The position numbers and the translations under genes are program-made. From Actinomycetes bacterium (lineage in GTDB: Bacteria; Actinomycetota; Thermoleophilia; Solirubrobacterales; 70-9), in the NCBI GenBank assembly GCA_023436605.1, contig JAEZIQ010000063.1, forward strand, positions 1 to 11,866: a stretch of DNA of 11,866 nt, read 5' to 3'. The notes beneath the pieces were generated by a model, which was not told the origin of the DNA, did not search any database, and was given only the letters and a program-made list of their open reading frames with translations. Numbering within the stretch: position 1 is the first letter of the stretch; the number at the start of each line of letters is the position of its first letter. Shown piece after piece: positions 1-6,691 of the stretch.

Positions 1-2
1 GC

Positions 3-1493
3 CAGCGCTTCCCCAACTTCGCCCGCCTCGCGAAGACCAGTTCCTGGTACAAGAACGAGTCCTCCACCGCCTTTTTCACTCCATCCGCGGTCCCGGGAAT
101 CCTGACCGGGATCAATGCCTCGGCCGAGACGCTGCCGACCTGGCAGGAGCAGCCGGACAGTATCTTCAGCCAGCTCAGCCGCGACCGTCAGCTCCACGTC
201 CTTGAACCGATCACCGCGATCTGTCCGGACGACCTCTGCCCCGACAAAAGCGCGAACGCCGGTCAGCTCACCCGGCTGAAATCGCTGGTCTCCGACCTCA
301 AGTACGTCGAAGGGAAGCTGATTCTGCCGCCCGGGCTCGCCCGGAAGTTGCCGGACGTGAGCTCCAACTTCGAGGGCTTCGGCGAGGGCCGCGAGGACGA
401 GAACGTGAAGCTGGGCAAGCGCAAGAAGAAGCGCGGCAAGCTGGCGGTCAAACCCGAGGCCCAGTCCGATCCCCAGATGTACGAGCAGTTCATCCGGGAG
501 ATACCGGCGAGCGACCGGGGCCTGACCGTGATGCACATGCACCTGCCCCACCAGATCTGGAAGTACGACCTTCAGGGCAACCAGTACAACGACTCGCCGA
601 TCACCCAGCTTTCCCGCAGCACCAGCAACTGGATGGTCAACTCGAACGGGATCGCCGTTTCGCAGTCGCGCATGTACGTCCAGACCGGGTTCGCCGACCG
701 GGTCCTCGGGGACCTGCGCCGCAAGCTCGAGTCCGAAGGTCTCTGGGACAAGGCGATCGTGGTGGTCACGGCCGACCACGGGATCTCTTTCGAAGGCAGA
801 GGGGTCCCGCAGCGGCAGGCTGACGAGCGGGCGATGGGTGAAGTCGCGAACCCGCCGCTCTTCATCAAGTACCCGGGCCAGAAGAAGGGCTCCGTCTCAC
901 CAAAGCACTCGATGACCCTGGACATCGTGCCGACGATCGCGAAGGCAGTCGGAGTGAAGGATCCCTACGAGGCCGACGGGGTGCCGTTGCAGGGACCGGT
1001 ACCTGACCGTGATGTGACGGTGACCGACCCGAAGGGCAACGAGACTTCGGTCACTCTCGAAGAGATGGTCCGCCAGCGAAACGCGGCGATCGCCAGGGCC
1101 AACCAGAGGATGGGAACGGGGGCCTTCTACACGCTCGGCCCCGCGCCACAGCTGATCGGGCGAAAGGTTGCGCCGGTGCCCGAGGGAACGGCCGACGCCC
1201 TGCTCGACGAACCCACCCTTGGCAAGGGCTACGATCCTGGCGAGGACCTGGTCCCGATGTTCATCACCGGCACCTGGAACGGCACGGTCCCGGCCGCCCC
1301 GAACAAGGCTCCCATCTTCGCGATCGCGGTCAACGGATCCGTGCAGGCCACGGCCCGTCCCTTCAACTTCGACGGTCGCGTCCACTGGGGAGCCCTGGTC
1401 AACCCGGCCTCCCTGAAGACCGGCAAGAACCGAATCGGCATCTACCGCCTCCAAGGCAAGCGCCTGGTCCCGCTGGGCGGCAACCAGGGCTAG
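3..1493 (+). CDS. P1: membrane-type sulfatase-fold protein with Thr nucleophile, 5' end cut by window edge
   Basis: The reading frame is open from the left edge to TAG at 1491-1493, giving 496 visible residues. It aligns with P2 from about P2 residue 213 onward, so roughly 210 N-terminal residues (the membrane segments and the first metal ligands) should lie upstream of the window. Seen: a FFTPSAVPGILTG block (codons about 72-110) with Thr (codon 78-80) where sulfatases carry the formylglycine Cys; CX4C in ICPDDLC; LPH plus W in the MHMHLPHQIW stretch; TADHG metal-binding motif around 769-783; and a C-terminal Ig-like segment (about 1250-1480) with FAIAVNGSV. Known: this fold covers sulfatases, LtaS and phosphoethanolamine transferases, and a Thr nucleophile is typical of the last two. 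Inferred: extracytoplasmic phospho-group transferase or hydrolase of unknown substrate. Oddities against P2 and P3: a Lys/Arg-rich linker (KRKKKRGK) and loss of a second Cys pair (SM and DG replace the two Cys). It converges on S1 with a 16-base gap. Confidence 0.88.
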   Translation, partial: QRFPNFARLAKTSSWYKNESSTAFFTPSAVPGILTGINASAETLPTWQEQPDSIFSQLSRDRQLHVLEPITAICPDDLCPDKSANAGQLTRLKSLVSDLKYVEGKLILPPGLARKLPDVSSNFEGFGEGREDENVKLGKRKKKRGKLAVKPEAQSDPQMYEQFIREIPASDRGLTVMHMHLPHQIWKYDLQGNQYNDSPITQLSRSTSNWMVNSNGIAVSQSRMYVQTGFADRVLGDLRRKLESEGLWDKAIVVVTADHGISFEGRGVPQRQADERAMGEVANPPLFIKYPGQKKGSVSPKHSMTLDIVPTIAKAVGVKDPYEADGVPLQGPVPDRDVTVTDPKGNETSVTLEEMVRQRNAAIARANQRMGTGAFYTLGPAPQLIGRKVAPVPEGTADALLDEPTLGKGYDPGEDLVPMFITGTWNGTVPAAPNKAPIFAIAVNGSVQATARPFNFDGRVHWGALVNPASLKTGKNRIGIYRLQGKRLVPLGGNQG

Positions 1494-1522
1494 CCAACCC
1501 CCAGAGGTCCTATGGGTTAGCT
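1492..1522. terminator. Possible bidirectional terminator hairpin between P1 and S1
   Basis: AGCCAACCC (1492-1500) and GGGTTAGCT (1514-1522) are inverted copies with 8 of 9 positions paired around a 13-base loop. A C-G pair and a G-U pair could extend the stem by two on the outside. The hairpin sits over the stop codon of P1 and the stop codon of the converging S1. There is no T-run, so it is not a textbook intrinsic terminator. Position between convergent genes is the main support. Confidence 0.4.
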
Positions 1523-3186
1523 GGAGGCTGCGGCCATTTCGGGGCCCAGTCTCGGCAGGATTGGCCCTTGCAGCCGCGCAGGACTTCGAGCTGCTGGTCG
1601 AGGTAGCGCATGACCCGCCGGTAACTTGAGTCGGCGGCCCGATTTTCCAGTTCGGCTGGATCCTCCGTCAGCACGTAAAGCTCGCGTTCACCGCTTTCAT
1701 AGCGGACGTACTTGTAAGGGCCGAGGCGGATTCCCACGTAGTTCTGGTCCGGGCTGCGGACCGAGGCGTGGCCGCCGCTCCGACCGGAAGCGCCCGCATC
1801 AGGGCCACCGGGCTGCTCCGGGTCATCCGGGTAGTCGCCGGGAATCAGGCGGGTGATCTGCTGGTAGCTCGAGAGGAGGATCGGCCGACGTGAGCGTTTT
1901 CTCGGATCGGTCCAGAAAGGCTTCATCGAGCGTCCGTCGATGGTCAGGGCCGCATGCGCCCCGGCCAGCTTGACGATGGTGGGGGCAAGGTCCTGGTTGG
2001 CAACCGGTTCGGCGCTCCTGGTCTTTGGCTTGATGCCGGGCCCGCGGATCACGAATGGCACCCTGATCGCCGGCTCGTAAGGCAACAGCTTGCCGCGACT
2101 GATCCGGTGCTGACCGGTGAAGAACCCGTTGTCGGAAGTGAAGATCACGTAGGTGTTGGCGAGCCGACCGGTTTCCCGGAGCGCCTTGATGATCTGACCG
2201 ACGCCGTCATCGACCGACCGGAGCGCCTCGACCGACTTGCGGTACTCGGTGTCGATCTGATTGATCTCGTTGCCGGTCAGCGGTGCCCCGTTGGCGGCAT
2301 CCTGGAGGTACTTCGGCTTGTCGGAGATGTCCCGCTCGTTGAATCCGGCCGGACGCGGGCCCGGGGTGCGGAGCGCCGTGTCGTAGTGCCGGGGGGCGGG
2401 TTCGGGGCCGATCGGAGGTCGCGAATCTCCGTGGGGTGTGTGATAGTCGACCTGAAGGTAGAAGGGGTCGTCGCCGGCGCTCCGAATCGCCTCCTCGGCC
2501 TGTCTGGACATCGAATCCGAGTGGTAGTGGCAGTACTGGACTCCGAGCCAGGGGCAGCCTTCCGGATCGCGGCCACCGCTGCTGTCGTAGTAGGGGAACC
2601 CGAGCCGGGGGGTGATCTCGCCGTTGACGTTCTGGCGGTAGCCGTAGAACTCGCGGGTCGAGTTGTCGGTGGCGTCCGTGACCCAGTTATCCCAGCCCGG
2701 GGGCACGACCGTCTCGGCCGGCGTATCAGGCCCCCCGTAGTAGTTCATGAACTTGCCGAAGTGGTGGGTCCTGTAACCGGCCCGCTGCAGCCAGACCGGC
2801 AGGTTCTCGAACATGATCGGGTTGCTCTGCCAGGCCTGCCAGCCTCCGCGGGGACCACCGATCCGGATCACACCGTGGTTCTGGGTGTAGCGGCCGCTGA
2901 GCAGTGAGGCCCTCGAGGGAGCGCAGAGCGGAAAGGGCGTCATGTAGTGGGTGAAGGTGATGCCCTTGTCTCTCATCAGGGCCATCGTCTTCGGCATGAT
3001 CTGGCGCCAGTTGTCATAGAGGTCGCGGAAGCGGCGGTCGAATTCGTTGAGCGGCTGATCGTCGGTCTGGATGACCACGAAGCTGGGTTTTTCGTCGGCG
3101 GCCTGGGCGCCGGTCGCCAGTAGTCCCGCGGCGGCAAGACCGAGAAAGATCGAGGCAAGCAGGGCTGCGAGGCTGCGGCGGATCAC
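1510..3186 (-). CDS. S1: secreted type I (formylglycine) sulfatase, GNS/SULF-like
   Basis: Predicted to hydrolyse sulfate esters, probably on a sugar, outside the membrane. The 558-residue product starts with a clear Sec signal peptide (MIRR, then a hydrophobic stretch, likely cut after AQA at about 29). Catalytic features: metal-binding DD 42-43; CAPSR 88-92, fitting the formylglycine-generating enzyme motif C-x-P-x-R; Lys145 in FGKF; PHG around 251-253; SDNG 351-354; Lys366. VPPGWDNW (161-168), DISDKP (286-291) and FTSDNGFFTGQHR are hallmarks of N-acetylglucosamine-6-sulfatase and SULF relatives, so a 6-O-sulfated amino sugar is a guess at the substrate type. Cys pairs 211/219 and 539/544 (CX4C) may be disulfides. 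A Pro/Gly/Ser-rich insert spans about 450-480. The start is GTG at 3186 with AAGGTGGG six bases upstream. It overlaps the S2 stop by four bases (GTGA), implying translational coupling, and is the last gene of the minus-strand set. Confidence 0.93.
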   Translation of the reverse strand: MIRRSLAALLASIFLGLAAAGLLATGAQAADEKPSFVVIQTDDQPLNEFDRRFRDLYDNWRQIMPKTMALMRDKGITFTHYMTPFPLCAPSRASLLSGRYTQNHGVIRIGGPRGGWQAWQSNPIMFENLPVWLQRAGYRTHHFGKFMNYYGGPDTPAETVVPPGWDNWVTDATDNSTREFYGYRQNVNGEITPRLGFPYYDSSGGRDPEGCPWLGVQYCHYHSDSMSRQAEEAIRSAGDDPFYLQVDYHTPHGDSRPPIGPEPAPRHYDTALRTPGPRPAGFNERDISDKPKYLQDAANGAPLTGNEINQIDTEYRKSVEALRSVDDGVGQIIKALRETGRLANTYVIFTSDNGFFTGQHRISRGKLLPYEPAIRVPFVIRGPGIKPKTRSAEPVANQDLAPTIVKLAGAHAALTIDGRSMKPFWTDPRKRSRRPILLSSYQQITRLIPGDYPDDPEQPGGPDAGASGRSGGHASVRSPDQNYVGIRLGPYKYVRYESGERELYVLTEDPAELENRAADSSYRRVMRYLDQQLEVLRGCKGQSCRDWAPKWPQPPANP

Positions 3187-5018
3187 CGGCTTCCCACCTT
3201 CACCTTTGCCGCGCGGCTTCGTTTTTCCTTCGCAGTCTTTGGTTTCGGTTTCGGTTTCGGCTTCACGTATGGCGGCAACGGCAGGGGCCCGGTTTCTGCC
3301 CGGCAGGCCGCTCCCTTGCAGGTTTTTCGGATCGCCAGCTCGGCCGAAAGCCGGGATGCGATTTTTCGCCAGGCGGGATTGGCGATCCGGTTCGAGAGCT
3401 CGGCCGGATCGATCTTCAGGTCGTAGAGCTCACGCTCACCGTTGGTGTACTCGATGTACTTGTAGCGGCCGGCCCGGAGTCCGAAATAGTTGCGGGGCGG
3501 GGCCGAAGCAGAGGCTCCCGCACCTTCGGGCGGGGTCGCGTCAGCCGGAACGTCGTTCGGTCCGATGTAGGACTCGAGCAGGATCGGCCGGCGGGTGCGT
3601 TTCCCCGGTTTCTTCCAGAAGGGCCGGAGGCTGCGGCCGTCAAACCCGTGGGGGAGCTTTGCCCCGGTCAGGGAGAGGATGGTCGGGGCGATGTCGATGT
3701 TCGCCGTGAGCTCCGAACTCCGGGAGCCGGGCTTGATGCCCGGGCCCCGGACCAGCAGCGGCACCCGGGAGGCTGGTTCATGGGGCAGGAACTTGGCGCT
3801 GCCCAGCCGGTGCTGACCCATGAACTGGCCGTTGTCCGAGGTGAAGAAGATGTATGTGTTCTCCAGCTTGCCGGTCCGGCGCAGCGCTTCGACGATCGCT
3901 CCGACGCCATCGTCGACGCCCCGGAGAGCTTCTATCTCCTTGCGCCAGCGGGTGTCGGTGCTTTCGATCTCGGAGCGCGTCATCGGAGGAACCTCCCGGA
4001 TGAACGATGGCTTGTCGGTTGTGTCGGCCTCGTTGTAACCGGGTGGTCTCGGCACGCTGGCTTTCAGGGCTGAGTCGTAGTGCCTGGAAAGCGGCTGGGG
4101 GCCGATGGGTGAGCGATGGTCGCCGTGCGGGGTGTTGTAGTCAACCTGGATGTAGAACGGATCCTCGCCGGAAGCTTCGATCTGCTCGACGGCGTTGCGG
4201 CTGAAGAGGTCAGTCGAGTGGTTGCACGCCACCCCCGGAACCGGGTCGAGCAGGTTTGCCGCCGTGCATTCGGGCGGGTCGGTCTCGCCGCCCCAGAGGT
4301 CATAGCTGTTGCTGCCCAGCGGCCCGATCGGGTTGCCGTTCAGGTTGAGGCGGGTGCCGTAGTAATAGAGCGTGTTCGAGTAAGCCGGGACGTACCAGTG
4401 ATCCCACCCCGGCGGCACCCTGGTCTCGACCTCCTGATTCGGGTTCTCGCCGACGTAGTTGTTGGTGAACTTGCCGATGTGGGCGGTCCGGTAGCCGGCC
4501 CGATCGAGGGCGACCGCCAGATTCTCGTTCATGATCGGCAGGTTCTTCCAGCCCTGCCAGCCGCCTTCGGGGCCGGAGTTCCGCTTGAAGCCGCTGGTGT
4601 GGGCGTACTGACCGGAGAGCAGTGCTGCCCGGGACGGGGCGCAGATCGGATGGCTCACGTAGTACCCGGTGAACTCGATCCCCTGGCTGGCGATCAGGTC
4701 GAGGGTCTTCGGCATCGCCCGCCTGACCCTGTCCCACGGGTCCCGGAACCTCGCCCGCAGACTTTCCAGGTCCTGGTCGTCGGTCTGGATCAGGACGACA
4801 TTGGGACGGTTCGGGTCCCCACTCGCACGGGGTTCCACCGCAGCGCTCGCACGCCCCATCGCCGCCGCTGAAAGCAGCGCGAAGAACATGAGGAAAGCCG
4901 CCGACTGGGCCAGATGTTTGCGAGATCGTCCCTTGATCTGACTTAGAAACCGGTCAACGGCGCCTGAGTTTCGGCGCCGGCAGTTTTCCGGTCCCCTTCC
5001 TGCAAATCTCCCCGGCAC
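3183..5018 (-). CDS. S2: secreted type I (formylglycine) sulfatase with basic Lys-Pro tail
   Basis: The 611-residue product is a close paralogue of S1 and the second gene of the minus-strand set. Features: hydrophobic signal segment about 37-53 ending near GRASA (59); DD 80-81; CAPSR 126-130 (formylglycine Cys126); Lys183 in IGKF; PHGD 297-300; TSDNG 393-397; GQHR 401-404; Lys409. VPPGWDHW (201-208) and the NEADTTDKP stretch again point to the GNS/SULF-like group. Cys251/265 and Cys567/572 (CX4C) match pairs in S1 and S3. The last 26 residues form a Lys/Pro/Arg tail absent from S1 and S3, which could bind an anionic polymer. The start is uncertain: GTG at 5018 has no evident ribosome binding site, overlaps S3 by 65 bases and gives an unusually long basic leader of about 36 residues. 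The next in-frame ATG (4889) lies inside the hydrophobic segment and would remove the basic residues. I keep 5018. The TGA stop overlaps the S1 start by four bases. Confidence 0.9.
   Translation of the reverse strand: MPGRFAGRGPENCRRRNSGAVDRFLSQIKGRSRKHLAQSAAFLMFFALLSAAAMGRASAAVEPRASGDPNRPNVVLIQTDDQDLESLRARFRDPWDRVRRAMPKTLDLIASQGIEFTGYYVSHPICAPSRAALLSGQYAHTSGFKRNSGPEGGWQGWKNLPIMNENLAVALDRAGYRTAHIGKFTNNYVGENPNQEVETRVPPGWDHWYVPAYSNTLYYYGTRLNLNGNPIGPLGSNSYDLWGGETDPPECTAANLLDPVPGVACNHSTDLFSRNAVEQIEASGEDPFYIQVDYNTPHGDHRSPIGPQPLSRHYDSALKASVPRPPGYNEADTTDKPSFIREVPPMTRSEIESTDTRWRKEIEALRGVDDGVGAIVEALRRTGKLENTYIFFTSDNGQFMGQHRLGSAKFLPHEPASRVPLLVRGPGIKPGSRSSELTANIDIAPTILSLTGAKLPHGFDGRSLRPFWKKPGKRTRRPILLESYIGPNDVPADATPPEGAGASASAPPRNYFGLRAGRYKYIEYTNGERELYDLKIDPAELSNRIANPAWRKIASRLSAELAIRKTCKGAACRAETGPLPLPPYVKPKPKPKPKTAKEKRSRAAKVKVGSR
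3193..3200 (-). promoter_or_regulatory. Ribosome binding site of S1
   Basis: On the minus strand this reads AAGGTGGG, one base off AAGGAGG, with six bases to the GTG start at 3186-3184. It lies inside the last codons of S2. It supports the GTG, and therefore the full signal peptide, as the true start of S1. Confidence 0.6.
3241..3264 (-). repeat. Hexanucleotide tandem repeat coding a Lys-Pro tail in S2
   Basis: Plus-strand GGTTTC is present three times without change, followed by one GGCTTC copy. Read on the minus strand it encodes alternating Lys-Pro in the C-terminal tail of S2 (about residues 586-594). Such six-base repeats change length by slippage without shifting frame, so tail length could vary between strains. 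Confidence 0.8.
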
Positions 5019-6651
5019 AGAAACGGCGCCATTTCATCTGCCGCTCGAACACGTCGACCACGCGGCGATACCCGGGCCAGTGAATCCGGTTCGATACCTC
5101 GCCCGGATCGAGCCTGAGGTCGTAGAGCTCACGACCGCCCCCCTCGTAGTCGACGTACTTGTAGCGGCCCGCCCGGATCGCCGAGAAGTTGAGCGCCGGT
5201 ACCACTGCCGAAGCTCCGGCATCCAGATCGCCGGGAACCTTCACCCCCCGGCTTTCGAGATGCCTGTAGAGCGCCGGCGACGGCAGCCGGTAGGACTCGA
5301 GCACGACTGCGCGGCGCCCGGGCCGCTTCGGCAACCGGAGGAAAGGCCTGATCGAGCGACCATCCGGCTCCATCAAGAGCGGCGAACGTGCCAGGTGGGC
5401 GATCGTCGGGGCGATGTCGACGTTGCTGACGATCGCCGCCGAGCGGCGGTTCCTTTTCACCCCGGGACCGCGAACCAGCAGCGGCACGTTGGTCGAAGGC
5501 TCGAAGGCGAGGAACTTCGAGGCGGCGTAGCGGTGCTCGCCGAAGAAGGCCCCGTTGTCCCCGAGGAAGAAGATGTAGGTCCGCCCCAGCCGGCCGGTGC
5601 GCTTCAGGGTCCTGACCACCCGACCGACACTTTCGTCCACCGCCCGCAGCGACTCGAGCTCGTTCTGCCAGCGCTCCCGGGTCCGGGCGATCTCCCTCCG
5701 GGTCAGCCTCCTCGCCCCGTGCCTCAAGGCGGGCGGTTTGTCGCTGATGTCGGCCTCGTTGAAACCGGGCGGACGGGGCAGCCGGGTCCGCGAGGCCGAG
5801 CCGATGTGGCGCGAGGCCGGTTCGGCCCTGCCCCCGCCATCGGCATAGCCATGCGGAGCCTGGTAGTCGATCTGCACGTAGATCGGTCGTTTCGGCGCGT
5901 TCCGGATCACTCTCAGGGCCCTGGTCGTGATCTGGTCTGTGTGGTAATTGCAGGTCAGGCCACCGTCGGGACAGTTGAGCCGGTCCTTGTTCCTGAAGGC
6001 CTCGAAGTGGGGACTGCCGAACGGGCCGAGGATGCGCCCGTTGACATTCAGCTTGTAGCCGTAGAAGCGACGCGGGCCGTCAACCGTCCAGTCGGTCGCC
6101 CAGTAGGCCCAGCCGGGTGGGACAGGCAACTGGTTGTAGCCCGCTTCGTTGCCGTACTCGTTTACGAACCGGCCGAAGTGAGCCGTGAAATAGCCCTTGC
6201 GCCTGAGTGCCACCGCGAGATTTCCGTCCCAGGCCTCGCTGGCGGCGAAACCCCTGGCCCCGCCGAGCTGGCCGACGTTGCGGACCAGGCCGCTGGTGTG
6301 GCCGTACTGGCCGGTGAGCAGGGCCGACCGGGAGGGTGAACAGACCGGGATCGTCGAGTAGTAGTTGGTGAACTCGACGCCCTGGTCGGCGATCAGCCGC
6401 TGGGTGTTCGGCATGGTGAGGTGACTTCTGCCGCGGGGGCCGACGAACTTCGAGTGGAGCATGCGGACGGTTTGGTCGTCGGTCTGGATCACGACGATGT
6501 TGGGGCGGCCGTGAGCGAGTTCGGCCGAGCGCCCCAGCGCTGCCGCGAGCAGGGCCGATGCGATACCGGCCAGCAGGAGAAGAGCGCGAAGGCGCCACGA
6601 GCTGTAATGAAACGAAATCAAGTGTGGGCCAGAAATTGGAACCCGTCTCAT
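4954..6651 (-). CDS. S3: secreted type I (formylglycine) sulfatase, divergent paralogue
   Basis: First gene of the minus-strand sulfatase set, 565 residues from ATG 6651-6649. A longer frame opens at 6732 but would run into P2; the ATG has AAAGGGA 11 bases upstream and gives a sensible leader, so I chose it. The leader has a hydrophobic run (LRALLLLAGIASALLAAAL) ending near residue 43. Catalytic features in this numbering: DD 58-59; CSPSR 104-108 with formylglycine Cys104; PHG 266-268; GDNG 364-367; GEHR 371-374; Lys379. It shares VPPGW, the NEADISDKP stretch and Cys pairs 227/234 and 545/550 with S1 and S2. Oddity: the Lys of the sulfatase FGK motif, a sulfate-binding residue in the family, is Arg161 (FGRF), and the Ser before DNG is Gly. 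It may differ in substrate or activity. The TGA at 4956-4954 lies inside the 5' end of S2. Confidence 0.9.
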   Translation of the reverse strand: MRRVPISGPHLISFHYSSWRLRALLLLAGIASALLAAALGRSAELAHGRPNIVVIQTDDQTVRMLHSKFVGPRGRSHLTMPNTQRLIADQGVEFTNYYSTIPVCSPSRSALLTGQYGHTSGLVRNVGQLGGARGFAASEAWDGNLAVALRRKGYFTAHFGRFVNEYGNEAGYNQLPVPPGWAYWATDWTVDGPRRFYGYKLNVNGRILGPFGSPHFEAFRNKDRLNCPDGGLTCNYHTDQITTRALRVIRNAPKRPIYVQIDYQAPHGYADGGGRAEPASRHIGSASRTRLPRPPGFNEADISDKPPALRHGARRLTRREIARTRERWQNELESLRAVDESVGRVVRTLKRTGRLGRTYIFFLGDNGAFFGEHRYAASKFLAFEPSTNVPLLVRGPGVKRNRRSAAIVSNVDIAPTIAHLARSPLLMEPDGRSIRPFLRLPKRPGRRAVVLESYRLPSPALYRHLESRGVKVPGDLDAGASAVVPALNFSAIRAGRYKYVDYEGGGRELYDLRLDPGEVSNRIHWPGYRRVVDVFERQMKWRRFCAGEICRKGTGKLPAPKLRRR

Positions 6652-6691
6652 AGCGGCGAGTTTCCCTTTAACACAATAGGATCGCCGACCA
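6652..6691. promoter_or_regulatory. 40-base divergent start region between S3 and P2
   Basis: Only 40 bases separate the S3 ATG (minus) from the P2 ATG (plus). They include the most AT-rich stretch I noticed in the window (about 6661-6682), an S3 ribosome-binding-like AAAGGGA (6669-6663, minus) and a weak AGGA (6678-6681) ten bases before P2. TAGGAT at 6677-6682 is a loose -10 match, with no convincing -35. Both promoters must overlap here or lie inside the opposite gene, which would tie the two transcripts together. Confidence 0.4.

Noticed and set aside
348..1493. Start of P1 at the TTG codon at 348
   Set aside because: The same frame is open to the left edge, and its upstream residues align with P2 and P3 through the nucleophile block, so the gene is cut by the window and does not start here.
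1954..2907. Plus-strand open frame (317 codons) inside S1
   Set aside because: Antisense to a well-supported sulfatase; Val/Gly/Asp-rich shadow composition.
5080..6339. Long plus-strand open frame (419 codons) inside S3
   Set aside because: It lies antisense to a gene with clear sulfatase motifs, shows no recognisable motif and has the Arg/Pro/Val-rich composition typical of antisense frames in high-GC DNA.
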